A stretch of 64,000 bases of DNA from positions 372,001 to 436,000 of the forward strand of contig WTXD01000015.1 in NCBI GenBank assembly GCA_022496205.1, given 5' to 3'. Shown here one piece after another: positions 11,613-23,900 of this stretch. This stretch comes from Gloeopeniophorella convolvens. Its lineage: Eukaryota; Basidiomycota; Agaricomycetes; Russulales. Below the pieces are notes generated by a model. The model was not told the origin of the DNA, did not search any database, and worked only from the letters and a program-made list of their open reading frames with translations. The stretch's first letter is position 1. Every line of letters starts with the position of its first letter. The position numbers were made by a program, and so were the translations under genes.

Positions 11613-12287
11613 GTAGTGAGCGAGTTTTAAGGCCAGTGTACGTCGTTGGGTTCGACGTGTAGTGTGCCGCGGGCAATGCGCCCGAGGCGTACACGCTGCA
11701 GTCGCCCGTGCGTGCCAACAGTACGTGGCACGTGTCGCTCCTAGCCCCTGGCTTACGCTGTGCGCGCGTTGTTCATGTCGCAGATGATGCCCGAGCTACA
11801 CCCCTGGCGCTGCGAACTAGCAGACCTGCTCGCGCGGTGGGGCGCGCTCGAGCGCGCGAGCAGAATCTCGCGGCTTTCAACTGACCCGCCGGCAACTCTC
11901 CGGACCAGAGAAGCATACACTATCTGAAGCTCGAGGCAGACCGTACCTTTGGCAGCACGAGACGTCCTCGTCAAGATCAACCGCAGATTTTCACCGGCCT
12001 CGGCAGACTCGGGCATCAAGAAACTCCATTCTCTAGTTCGACGTCTCATTCTCAAACAATCCTAGATCGAAACACTCAACAGTCTGGGCGCAGGCCCCGA
12101 AGCTCCGTTTCGAACGTTTGAGAAGCCGCCGCCAGTCCCTCTCACAGCGAGCAGGATCTGAGCACTACCGCAGTCCCTTATTGGGATGGTATAAGCGAGG
12201 GACATTCGAAGTCCGAAGTGTTGCGTGGATACTTGCACTCGAAAATACCAACTCGCTCATCCGAGCAGAGGTGGACTCAGATGCTCA

Positions 12288-12530
12288 CTGCTCGCACGGC
12301 GGAGTAGACGAGGGAAGACGCACCTCCCGTCTGGGATGAACTGACAGCTATCATCATTGTAATGTACTAGAACTATTATCATAACAGCCCTTCTGCCCTC
12401 CACAGTATCTGGTTGGTATCTGGTCAAATGTGTTGTCAGACGATGTGTCGAACGTGGCCACGCGGCGCCAACCACGACGGTAGATTCAGAGGAAGTGTGA
12501 TGAAGTCGTCTTGCAGGTTTTAATTTACAT
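12288..12530 (+). pseudogene. Diverged copy of the glucosyltransferase 3' end and flank
   Basis: From about 12288 the sequence tracks 2195-2415: agatgctcac, acggcgga, gacgagggaagacgca, tgggatga, the shared aatgtactagaactattat, then ccctccac.gtatctg, tggtcaaatg.gttgtca, cgatgtgtcgaa and finally tgatgaa.tcgtcttgcag. The copy covers the last codons of the glucosyltransferase and about 180 bases of 3' flank, with scattered substitutions and a short insertion near 12413. No reading frame is kept. Confidence 0.85.
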
Positions 12531-13130
12531 CGGAGAAATTGCTCAGGAGTAAGACCGATGTGACAGCCTGAGGACCATTCTGCGATACATACTTAAGTGG
12601 ACCAAGTGACAATCGTCATGTACTTTTTCAGAGGTTTCCTGTGAGGCCATCTGTATGCGTACGCGTGGTGGTCTGGAAGCGAGGGCGAAACGACTGCGCT
12701 TCCATTGATCGCGCGCGTTGCACGAGGCGCCGGCCCCAACTGTCACCACGCTCCCCTACATCTCTGCACGAGGCCACCAGCACACGCTGTCGCCTGAATG
12801 CCGCCGCCTCTTCTCCTATTTGTGATATGCGACTGAAGACACCGCCAGAAGTACTAGGACATCGCGTCCATCGCAGCGCAGTATGGTTGCGATAGCTAGG
12901 TTTTGTTGACAATATGTTGGCCGCGGCCCAGCTCTCAATGCACCGCCAGACCATGCCTGCCAGCCGGCGCTGGCGGACTTTCTGTGTGCTGCGATTGGCA
13001 GTGCTGTGTCTTCGTTGACAGGTTTATGGATGCATGAACACCGGATGCATTACTCCGTTCACCCGCCTGCACGCCGCCTGCATGCCTTCACTGAGGTAAG
13101 TGGGCAGCTTGAGGATTAACCTGGGGTGAA
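12531..13130. other. Intergenic, nothing seen
   Basis: Only short ORFs without domains on both strands (the longest is 108 codons, minus strand, 12628-12954). This is the upstream region of DUF6535 copy 2. Confidence 0.5.
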
Positions 13131-13133
13131 TCC

Positions 13134-13142
13134 TTTATAAGG
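13134..13142 (+). promoter_or_regulatory. TATA-like box of DUF6535 copy 2
   Basis: TTTATAAGG lies about 85 bases before the ATG at 13225, in the same relative place as in the other two copies. Confidence 0.45.
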
Positions 13143-13224
13143 AGCATCCCATCAGCTCGTCATACTGTTGGTCCGAGGGAACCTTCCTGTGTGCCTATCC
13201 TTGTCTCACCATCCCGTACTAGAG

Positions 13225-15727
13225 ATGTCGGAAGCCGCGCTCAGCCGTCCCGGGGATATCGAGGCTCAGCGCGGAGCGACCGCCGAGTCCTCGGAACGAC
13301 AGCGCGCTGGTACGTGGTCTCGCCATGCCCTGGCCGGATATGAACTCATCTGCATAGCTGGCGAGAACTATGGGGACTCGTCAGGAAAGCTGTGGTCAAT
13401 GTACCTCACCGAGGCTGAAAAACAAGACAAGGAGATAACCGAGAGTTGGAAGGGAGACACGGATGGTATCCTCGTATTCGTGAGTACTCACATCTGTGCC
13501 TTCACCTTGGTCTAGTGTCTAACGCCCTCCTAAAGACCGGTCTGTTCTCTGCAACAGTTGCCGCGTTCATCATCGAGAGCTACAAGCAGCTATCCCCGGA
13601 CTCGGGGGACACAACCGTTGTCTTGCTCACGCAAATATCTCAGCAACTTGTTGGTATCTCCAATGGCACCCGCCTCCAGGACTTCACACCTCCGAGCAAT
13701 CAAGCCTTCACCCCACCCGCGTCTGCTATTAGGGTCAACATCATGTGGTTCCTCAGCTTGATTCTCAGCTTGACCTGCGCCCTGTCTGCCACGCTCATGC
13801 AGCAATGGGCACGAAGATATCTCGAACTCGCCCAAAGGCGGGGTGCGCCACACAAAAGAGCAAGAATCCGCGCATATATATTCGATGGCATCAAAGGATT
13901 CAAATTGTCGCGCGCTGTCGAGACCATGCCGACGCTTCTCCACATTTCTGTCTTCCTGTTCTTCATCGGCCTCTTTGACTTCCTCCTCGCTATCGACCAC
14001 ACCGTTGCATTCTTCGTCCTCGGTTTCATTGTTGCATTCGCCTTCGCCTACCTGGTGCTGACGGCGCTGCCAAACTTCTTCCTCAACTGCCCATATCGCA
14101 CACCACTGTCCGGATTCACCTGGAAGATATCACAGATTTTGTACTCACTATCGTTTTTCTCGTTCGAGAGGTCGAAGGAACCTTCCACGGCCCCTTACTG
14201 TCACTGTACCGCCGGATTCATCGGAATATACCGGGGCGATTTGGCGGGCCCTCCAAGTGGAGAGACGTTCTTGATGCACAAGTTAATACGCGTCGCAAGT
14301 GGCTCTCGGATGGCCTACGGCAGAGCGTCGTGATCAGCGCCTTCAAGGCACCGTGGGGCGTAGACGCCGACGCACTCAACTGGACGCTGACGGCTCTCGA
14401 CGAAGATCATGAAATCGAAGATTTCGCTGCGCGCATGCCTGGGTTCTTCGAATCCCGTGCCGTCCCAGACGCGAGTTCTGCCATCCTTTCGCTCATGAAG
14501 GAACCGGAAGACCAGCCCCACTCCGACCCTATCCTCGGATCCCGCATCTACGAACTCCTCAAGACGTGCATCCCGGGGACGTCGCCGCTTCCAGAAGTGG
14601 CCCGCAAGCGCCGGCTGCGTGTCTGCCTTCAGGGACTGTGGTATTGCACCAGAGCGTATCAACAGCCTGTGACCAAAGACCGCCTACCGCCCTACGTCCG
14701 CATAATGTTTGCCAGTCCCGAGATGACGCGCCGCATCCGCGCGGAGGAAGACGACGCTGCGCGGGTCATTGGGCGCTGCTTTGGCGCGCTGCTTGCGAAG
14801 AAGCTTGCGCAGGATATCATCCAGACGATGCGGCGCCGCTCGCACGGTGGTAACGCGCAGCCCATCGATCCAGCCGAACTCGCGTGTCTCTCGTCTCTGC
14901 TCGATACGACCAGTAGCAAGGTCGCGTTCTGGCTCTCCCAGACAGGCGCCACCGACCTCGCAAATGTCTGCTCTCTGGTATCAGACGAGATCGAGTCGCT
15001 GGCAGGCGGCGCGGTGCCCACGGAGGCGTTCGATATCTTCCGGGAAACGCTGGACACGCTCACACACGGTATACCTGTCAGCGACCTGAACAACGACCTT
15101 GCGCCTGAGCTGGTGGAGCGCTTCCGCCGCACGTGTCGCGTGGCCGAGAGCCGCGGCGCGCCCCTCACGTGGCTCCACGCTGCACTACGCCCCGCGTTCG
15201 ACGCGTTGGTACCCATCCGCGCAGCGCAACTCCGTACACGCTCAGACGTGCAGTCCTCAAGCACCTCGCTCCCGAACGCGACCGGTCCGGTATCGTCGAG
15301 CGGACACTGGGGGCGTGCGCTTGCGGCGTCGGCGGAGGGCCAGGGCGAGATGCAGTCGGACGAGGCGGGCGCGCGCTCGGACGAGGGCCAAGCGCTGTCA
15401 GACGGCACCGGCGCTGCAGCTTCGCGCGGCGACCTGGGCTACATGAGCGCAACATCGCTCTCGGAGCCACAGCCGGTGGCAGTGGGGGCGTCTGCTGTGC
15501 AGATGCCTGTGCCAGATACCTCCCAGGCCGTACCTAGGCAGGCTATGCCTTTTCATGGCCGTGCGGAAGCCATGCCGCCTCCTGGACCTGTGCTGATTTC
15601 GGAGAGTGGCGGGTCTGGCGGGTCGCAGCAGTCGCGCGAGAAGCCAGGGCGAGCTTCGGCGGTGCCGGACAGTGGGGTATACAGTCGGGTCATTGAGAGG
15701 GACGAGCCGGGACCATCTTCTCCGTAG
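13225..15727 (+). pseudogene. DUF6535-domain membrane protein, copy 2 (one frameshift)
   Basis: Exon 1 (13225-13479) encodes the cytosolic lead and the family entry motif (GDSSGKLWSMYLTEAEKQDKEI, DGILVF). The main exon begins at 13536 (TGLFSATVAAFIIESYKQL) and carries SPDSGDTTVVLLTQIS, then transmembrane segments in WFLSLILSLTCALSATLMQQW and FLFFIGLFDFLL, and TVAFFVLGFIVAFAFAYLV. Both the 0 and -1 frames are open around 14130-14200. The family reading moves to the -1 frame there (EGTFHGPLLSLYRR, then NTRRKWLSDGL), while the original frame stops at 14333. The tail from 14330 (WGVDADALNWTLTALDEDHEIEDF) continues open to the TAG at 15725. The last ~170 residues are low-complexity and Ser/Ala/Gly-rich, unlike the other copies. 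A single lost base explains the break: pseudogene or sequencing error. Confidence 0.75.
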
Positions 15728-16680
15728 GATGTTCTACTGCACTCATGTTCGATACGGTTGAACGGCATGCGTATTGCTAGTCGATGAAGTTGTCGTAGCC
15801 GCTAGGGCCCTATGCTAAGTAGTGCAGTAGCTACTACATATGCCGACTCGGACTGCGAGAGGGTCGCTCAGGGCAAGTCATGTCCGGGCTGGTGCTTTGA
15901 AGTTGTTGCCAGGTCCGGCCCGCGGGCCGAAGGTGTACGGGGTCCGCAACCTTCCGCAACTCTCCTCGAATAGGCCCGCTGGCACCAGCTCGGTTCTAGG
16001 CTCCAGCGGAGCTTGCCGCGCCGCAGACGGTGGCCTTGCTAACCCCGAGTGCTTTGAACCCTGCCTGACACCGTCGTACCGTCACCGCTAGACCACAAAG
16101 CATTATTCAGAAGCCCCTTCCGAGCTTACCGCTCGTTGGTTCAGAATCATCTGATCCAGAGTCTGGGCAGCCCGCCGGGATCCACGTTGTAGAATATTCG
16201 AAACCAATTCCTCAGGCCAGCAGCGACACCACGCACCGGCACCGGTGATCGACTGATCCCTGCATTTACCTTTGTTAGCAGTGATAATGTGAAAAAATCA
16301 GCGTTTTTGGAACTCCCGAGATCCCGTTTCTTCATGGAATGTCGTGCCATGCCACCCTGATGAAGCGTGGTCGACTAATCAGTAAGCCCGTATCATGCCT
16401 CGGATTCATGGTCACTGAGCTGAGCGTTGGCTATTTGGATTTTGGCTACAGGAGACTCGTCGTGATATCCCTGGCGCTCTTGCGCTTCTAGTGCTATGAA
16501 ACTCAGGAAGTGGTGACCTTGAAATCGCTCTACAAATTCAAATACGAAGGGCGTTGGCGTTTGCCCAGCTGGCTTTGGTCAGACGCTGCGATCTGACTGA
16601 CGGAATGAATCGAAGACAGTAACGATTAGCTTTCGAGCTCCGCGATGAGCGCTGTGTTATAGCTGCCAAGAGACCCTAAC
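15728..16680. other. Intergenic, nothing seen
   Basis: About 950 bases between DUF6535 copies 2 and 3. Only short domain-free ORFs; no tRNA B-box or transposon feature recognised. Confidence 0.5.
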
Positions 16681-16685
16681 TAACC

Positions 16686-16694
16686 GATATAAAT
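16686..16694 (+). promoter_or_regulatory. TATA-like box of DUF6535 copy 3
   Basis: GATATAAAT lies about 70 bases before the ATG at 16764, matching the arrangement in copies 1 and 2. Confidence 0.45.
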
Positions 16695-16763
16695 CATCTG
16701 TCTTCTCTAGTGCGCCGTGCCCGAAGGTCCAGCCCTAGTCTTCACTGTCATCGTTGCTGCACG

Positions 16764-19302
16764 ATGGCCAGCCCCCACCACGATATCGAAAAGGGACTGT
16801 CCCAGACACCTGATGTGCCGCCCGTACCGACCCACCCACCATCACGCCGCATGAGTCGAGTTCCAAGCGGTCGAGCTTCGCGCCCAGGTTCGCCCACTAC
16901 GCTGTACCGTGGTCCCGACATGAGGTCAAGCTTATGCCAAATTGCGTTACAGCTAGCGCCGCGATGCCTCCGGGTATGGTCCCGCCACTGCCTCACGGAA
17001 GCCCGACCCGACGTGAGTGTTGTTGATACGCATGTGAGGTTACGCATACTAATCACACATTGTACGCCTCAGCCACGGTCAGGGTAGATGTATCCGCAAA
17101 ACCTCCAAAGCGGCAGCCGACTCTCGGTGCGCGTGCGCTTGGCCTCTTCCCCGGAGTGAAACCCCCTTTCTGACCGAGACGTCCAGAGAGCCGTACCCCC
17201 CGCGCAGCCGCTTCGGCGCCTTTTAGCCCTCTCGGGCAGCCGCGTGAGGGAACTCAAGGTGTGCTGCATTGCTGCTCTTTCGCCTCCTCCAGAAATGACG
17301 GTTGGCGCAGATAGCATGCAACCTCCTGATGGCTTCAGCGATTCATCAGGGAAAATGTGGATGCTTTACATATCTGAGGCTGAGAAGCACGACAAGGAAA
17401 TATCTAAAAATCTGAAAGGTGATATGGAGGGTATACTTGTATTTGTGAGTGTTCCCCAGAGCGCTCAAATAAGCTCGTTCTCATGGGTCTCAGACTGGTC
17501 TATTTTCCGCCGCCATCGCCGCTTTTCTCATTGAGAGCTACCAGCGGTTGTCTCCCGACTCGGGAGACCAGACGGTGGCGCTTCTCACTCAGATATCCGG
17601 GCAACTCAACGGGAGTAGTACGCTGGTACCCCAGGCGGCGAGCAGTTTTCACCCTTCTGCTTCAGCCGTGCGTGTCAATGTTATGTGGTTCCTCAGCCTG
17701 GTCCTCAGCCTCATATGCGCCCTTTCTGCAACCCTCATGCAACAATGGTGGCGGCGCTACCAGCAGCTGACTCAACGGCGTGGTACGCCACATAAGCGCG
17801 GTCGCGTGCGGGCCTACCTCTTTCGGGGGATCGAGCGCTCGCGATTGAGATTCTTCATCGACGCCATCACGACCATCCTACACGCCTCAGTCGGACTCTT
17901 TCTCGCTGGCCTATTTGACTTCCTTCTTCCCATCAACAAAACCGTGGCATTTGTTGTGCTCGGATTCGAGGCCATATTCGCTTTGGTCTACTTCGCGATC
18001 ACCTTAGCTCCCAGTATCTCCTTCGACTCCCCATATAACACACCACTGTCCGGCGCGGTCTGGCGCTTCTCGCAAGCTGTGGCAATCGTCCTCCTAAAGT
18101 CCATCAATATTTTGAGGCGGGGTCTTGAAGAACGGATCGCCTTACATGACAAGAGGCTCAAGGAGGGTTTACGGGGAAGTATCCTTCGTAGCGCAGAGGT
18201 GGCGCCTTCGGACGTTGACAAAGAGGCGCTCCAGTGGACCTTGCGGGAGCTAGACGAGGAATGGGAGATTGATACCTTTGTCTTGCGCATACCAGGCTTC
18301 TTTGATTTTTTTGACTCCGCAGGAGTGAAGGACGCTCACAGGACCATGTTGGGGCTCCTTGAGCCTGAACCGGACGACCACACCGAACCCATCCTTTGCT
18401 TCCGCATCTACAACACCATCACGTCCTGTCTGGCAGAGAGCATGACCCCAAACTCGAAGGCGACTCAGCGCCGCCTACATGGTTGCCTCCGCGCCCTGTG
18501 GTATTGTGCGCGTGCGTACTGTACTACGGATGCAATAGCCGCGATGCCAACCTACTTCCGGACGCGCTTCACCGACTCAGGCTTCTTGAACGGACTCCAA
18601 AACCATTCAGATCCTAACGTGAGGATCATCTCGCACTGCATCGCCACGTTACTTGCGCTTCGGCTTATCCGCGACGCCCGCGGCCGCATAGAGACAGCGG
18701 GACCCCGCTCGTCGCTTTTTCGCTCAGAGGGTGGTCCCCTTCTGACCCTCATTCCCCAGAGGCCCGAAGTTCTCAGCGGGCCGATGCTCCTGCAAGCGGG
18801 TCCGGCAGAGTTGGTCAACATCAAAGCATTCACGGCGCGCGCTCTCCACATCGTCAGCACCTCCAAATTGTCTACCAGGGCCATGGAGATACTCTCCGAG
18901 ACATTCTCGACCCTGCGCACGCAACTTCCTCAATTTGATGTCAATATTCCATCTGAGCTCACGAACGAAGCGCGGTCCTTCTTCGAAAACCCCACTACGG
19001 ACCTCCATCCGTTATTCCGGGACGAACACGAGCTAAATTCCCTCCCCCAAAGGCTCAAAGAGCTGTACGACGGCGCTCCGCAGACTACGATGGAGCCAAT
19101 CAACATGGTCATCCCAGGAGCGTCTACCGCGGCGGATCCGAACCAGCCTGGTACTCAACTCGAAGTCTTCAACGAGGACGCGGCCGAAGGAAAATCGAGC
19201 GTTATGCTGGATCAGGACGCGCAGAACGTACCGGATTCACACAGAGAAGATAACAGAACCCATTCTAGGATCCTCAGCTGCATCCCGAGGGGCTTTTGGT
19301 AA
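16764..19302 (+). CDS. DUF6535-domain membrane protein, copy 3 (intact)
   Basis: The only copy of the three with an unbroken frame. Exon 1 starts MASPHHDIEKGL and is Pro/Ser/Arg-rich. A middle exon ends at 17444 with WMLYISEAEKHDKEI and GDMEGILVF. The main exon runs from 17494 to the TAA at 19300. Its first ~190 residues are the DUF6535 membrane domain: TGLFSAAIAAFLIESYQRL, SPDSGDQTVALLTQIS, a membrane helix in WFLSLVLSLICALSATLMQQW, the basic loop QRRGTPHKRGRVR, then two more helices (VGLFLAGLFDFLL; VVLGFEAIFALVYFAI) and SPYNTPLSGAVWRF. The remaining ~400 residues are soluble, helical and of no known fold. Borders of the first intron are approximate. Function is unknown; likely a multi-pass endomembrane or plasma-membrane protein. 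Confidence 0.85.
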
Positions 19303-19840
19303 CCAGAAGGAGGCGTGTGGGACGCGGCAGAGATCGGGACTTATCGTGTGAAGCTGGAGGCGAGCTCGTTGAGTCCTGGCAGTTGTGCGGTGACAATCGA
19401 CCCCGCAGGTAGTGACAACTAGTATGCATCGGCGGCGCACGAAGTAACTTTGTATATACTCACTGGCCTCCCTTGTGGACCTTACGCTGATCGCCAGGGA
19501 CGTCGTTCCAATGTCGTTCTGCGATATGTAGTATACATATACATATCTCGACTACCAGCTCCAACATACGCACCGCCTCCAGTGATACTAACGTCTCTTT
19601 ATGATAATATCACAACGTAGGTGGACATGTGCTGAAGCAAGCCGACTCTCAGCACCGGTGCAGCCTCATGTGCCAAAGCCGGAGACTCATGGCAGTGCGA
19701 GTCGACCGGACTGCTCCCATTGGCTGCGGCTGACTTCTGGGATAGAAGGAGGGAAAGCGTGGAGATGCATTTTGGCACCGGCGACCGCTGGCAGGACCCC
19801 GTGCGTGCTTCTGAATTCTCGCATGTTGGAGGAGCACTAC
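19303..19840. other. Intergenic
   Basis: Three-prime flank of DUF6535 copy 3 up to the start of the first duplicated Vps68-CHAT unit; no gene recognised. Confidence 0.5.
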
Positions 19841-19844
19841 GACG

Positions 19845-20443
19845 GGAAGCATGAGCGAGACGTCGCCGCGACCTTCGCATAGCCGTAGAGTTGATTCTGC
19901 TGCCGGTAGCCGGGGGTGACGAATTTAGACACGAGCAGCGCCTATGGGCGGGGGCATCAGCGAGTAACACAGACAAGGGGAGAGCAACGCACGACACTGC
20001 CCGCGAGCCCGCCCGCCATGAACGCGAACCCGACAAAAGGTATGAGCTGCGCACGCCACACCGCCCGCGCGCCGCCAAAGCCTGCGTCGTCGCGCACGCG
20101 GTCGTTATCGATCAAACCGACGACGAGCATGCCGAGCAGCGCGTGCAACGGCGGCACCCAGCCGGCGAAGCTGACGTGCACGGGGCGGGGTAGTCCAGCT
20201 CGCTGTACGGCGGGTGGGTATGTGGGGAGAGAATCGCGGCATCAGAAAAGGTCCACCGGCTGAGCGAAAACTGCGCGCAGGGGGTGAGTGAGGTGGAGAG
20301 GGGAGGAGGGAGGGGAGCTTACGAGGCCGCCGGCAAGGTAGACGCCTGCGGTGCGGCGGTGCTTGCCCAAGGTGATGTTGTTGAGGAACGGGAACGGGTC
20401 CAAGCAGACCCTGCGCGTGTCGTAGTCGGAATGCGGGAGACAT
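19845..20443 (-). pseudogene. Vps68/TMEM50-like (UPF0220) relic, copy 1
   Basis: Family of small four-helix endosomal membrane proteins. From the ATG at 20443, copy 3 reads MSLPHSDYDPRRVCL; here two bases are missing just after the start, which throws the exon out of frame. NNITLGKHRRTAGVYLAGGL can still be read in another frame. A pyrimidine-rich intron follows (about 20322 to 20266). Exon 2 reads FSLSRWTFSDAAILS, has a further one-base loss near 20190, then the family core VHVSFAGWVPPLHALLGM, VVGLIDNDRVRDDAGFG and VGFAFMAGGLAGS. The tail (GYRQQNQLYGYAKVAATS) fades near 19850. It sits head-to-head with CHAT copy 1 and belongs to the left duplicated unit. Confidence 0.75.
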
Positions 20444-20985
20444 GGCGAGCTCGTCGTCGTGATCAGTGGTGGCGAAGTCGTCGTCGTTATGTATGTGGAA
20501 CGGCGCGGTCGCGCGAGGCGAGGAACAGCGGCGGAGCGTGGGAAGCTAATTCACCTGCCAGTCACGGTCACCAGTTCCGAACTCAGGCTGCGGACTCTAG
20601 ATCTGGCACCTCCACTGACGCCTTCCAATGCTGGCACGTCCATAAAACTCTGGTGCCCTCAGAGGACACGCTTCCTCGTCGGCAGGGGGGTTGTCCCTTG
20701 TGCTGCACTGCTCACCCAGCTTGTCTGGAGCTTGACGAATCTGTTGCCAGTCACACTGACACTGCTAACAAGTATCAGTCCTCGCGGCAATCGTGCGAGT
20801 TTGTATCCTTCTTTTGACAACACTGCCACCCCACCACACGCACGGCACGCTGCCCTGCTACGACTCTAGCGTCTCTCGCCTTTGCACTCTACCTTTCTGT
20901 TCTTGATCACTTCAGTGCACCAATTCATTCCGGAGTCCGCGGCAACCGTTTTCGCAGAACCTTCGAAGGATATAGTCGTGCAAGC

Positions 20986-23900
20986 ATGGATGACAACTCG
21001 AGCGGCCCAGGCTACGATATACCGGATTTTCGTCTTATCACGAGCTCAGGTCACATTTCTCGCATGCCGTTTTCAGGTGCGCATACATTCAAAATGTTTC
21101 TGCGGTCACGAAGTTACTGAGCGCCAGATGTCTAGAACAAGTGCGCTTTCGAGCCTATAACGAATGGTTGGAGTGTGAGGATCGTTTTGACCGTACGTCC
21201 CAACTACGAGTTTCTCATCTCTCGCTCGTTTCACTGCAACTATATGGGATGCTTATCTCCGGAGCAGGTGAGAAGCTGATCAGCAACGGGTGGTTTGCCG
21301 ACGGCAAGAAGCTGCTCTCTTCGCTCCCTTGGAATCACATACTACTTAGTTATGTCCTCAATGCTATGTTTGTAAACGGTTCGACAAACCTGGCGCTACC
21401 TCCCTCACACGAAGATGCTATTTGGCTCATTGAGCAAGTTATTCTTCCATGCTGCACCAAGGCGATCCTTCTTCCATTCACGATGCAAGATCCAGAGCAG
21501 GAGTCCCCCTTCATCATTTCCGCGTTCTTTTGCCTTTCGCGCGCTCTCAAAGAACGCTTCGACCATACCCATCGACACTCTGATTTGGATGCAGCACTTA
21601 CGTACTACCGTCAGCTTCTTCTCATCCACATACCCAAACGCGTACGGCTACCGCGCTCTCGGTTGTCGAACGACTTTGCGTTGCTTGTTCAGCAGAAGAT
21701 CAATTTGGACCCTGCCAACGAAAGAGCATACCTCGACGAGTTGGTCACACTCTCTGCCAGCCTCCTTCCGATTCATCCAGTGGACACGCGGGTAGATGCG
21801 GCTCTCGTTAAATTCCTCCAAACGCTGGTCCTGTGGGTGTGTCAAGTGGGGAGACATGATGAGTGGTCAAACCACGCCGAGCAAGTTGCCAGTCACCTTC
21901 GCGTGCTCCTTGGCGTCTGTCCACCGGCATATCGCCCGCCGCTATCCATGATGCTCGCTTTGATGCTCAACGAGTTTCTTCTTCCAAGTGATAATGGTCA
22001 CGCGGAGATGGCGACATTGGTGGGAGATAGCTTCCCTTTCCTGCCTTCAAATAGTATTCTGCGTTATCTTGCATCACTTCAATTCAGTGACCTTCTCTCG
22101 GGCACATCGTTGGATCCAGAAGAGGCGTGGCTCTCCCAGTGTCGGATTTCCCTTTCGGATGGACGGGTACAGGATCCTTCCAACACTGATCTTCGCCACA
22201 TAGCAGGTGCACTGCTACGACGCCACGAGGAATTTGGGGACGAGAGTAGTTTGGAGGAGGCGCAGCGTTGTTTGGAGGAACTGCACAGAATATCAGAGTC
22301 AGGACCTGGATTAACCGCTGCACCTGAACTGCGCTTGGAAGATCTGGCCGCTTTATACACATTCGAGGTGACCTTCAATGGAGTCACGGGTACATCGCTA
22401 GTTCGCACGTCTGGTCGATCTGATGAGCTTACCCACGCGATTCGCAGGTGCACCCATCGACGATCCCGAACGTTCCATGCCCAATTTAGACGTCCATCGA
22501 AGGAATTTGCGGCAGATCGAACTCGGGCTCGAAGCGTTGATCCGGACTGGCACAGGCGAACAATGGAACCAGGTCATGCTCTCGCTTCTGGAGTCTGTAT
22601 GCGCTCTGGGCTCGTGGGGGAGCGTCGAAGATCTGGATCTATGCATCGGATTCTCGAAGTACTTGCAGGATGCCGGGCCACGTGGTCACCTGGTCACCCG
22701 ACTCAATCCACAGTTTCCTCAAGATCATCTTGCCTCTCTTCTCCATCGACGATTCCTGTTGCTCCGTCACCAAGAAGACCTGGAGGTATGCCTGTCGATG
22801 TACGAAGCTACCTGCAAAAGTCTCCGCCCTGGTGACGCGTGGAGATCCGGTAGAATCGACAGCTGGGCGCGGATCGCACGAGAAAACAATCACCCTTCTG
22901 CACCCCGTGCATACGGGAACGCCATGCTTGCCATGCAACGTGTCGTGGAATCGGGACCTAACCTCCAAGCACAGCACACTTTCTTCAAGCGTGGGAACGC
23001 CCAGGGCACTCGGATGTCGCTGGACTACGCATCCTACCAAATAGGAAGGGAACAGCTGCAGGCCGCCGTCGAAGTCCTCGAGCACGGGAGGTCCCTTCTC
23101 TGGTCCATGATGCGGGGTCTTCGCGCTCCTGTGGGTCAGCTCCATGCAGTCAATCCAGATCTGACAGACAAGTACCTCTCCATCACCCATGATCTTGAAT
23201 CCGTCACCACGGAATCCAGCGCACTACACCAGGGTCCATCCGCCATCATGGGCTCTTCCTCGCACCCTATCAAGGCGCTCGAGGAGGACACCTTCGGGCG
23301 GGTCTTTGAGGAGCAGCGACGGTTGTTGAGGGAGCGGAAGGCAGTCATTTCACAGGTCCGCGCCCTCCCGGGCTTCCGGCACTTCCTCACTGGGGCGCCG
23401 TTCCACAGCCTGCAAAGTGCGGCCTCCAGCGGACCTGTCGTCATCATCAATCACTGCAAATGGCGCTCTGACATTCTCATCATTGTCCACGGCGCAGCCC
23501 TGGTCCACATCCCCCTCGGAGATGATTTCTATGCAAGTGCGATAGCCTTATCGTCCTTGCTCTCGGAAGCCCGCAACTCAGAAGAGGGCTTGGACTCGGA
23601 AGAGTACGACCGGACACTACGCTTTGTCCTCTAGAAACTTTACCAGCTTGTTGGTCGTCAGGTCATCAACAGGCTTGATGTCCTTGGCGTCCCGAAGCGG
23701 TCTCGGGTGTGGCTCTATCCGACCTCGGTCCTCTGCTCTCTCCCTCTCCACGCCATGGGCCCCATCCCATGGGGTTCGGAGTTTGATTCCCATGAACGCT
23801 ATTTCTCAGACATCTACGTTTGCTCGTACACCCCGACACTCAGCGCCCTCATCGAGTCTCGCACACGCACCGTTGACCACTCCACCCAACAGTCCCCGGA

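Noticed and set aside
19957..20181. Insulin-induced gene (INSIG/Nsg1) identity for the small membrane-protein relics
   Set aside because: The order FADW.P..C.LLG, LIDKDRVRGD and GFAFMAGGLAGS fits Vps68/TMEM50 (UPF0220) better.
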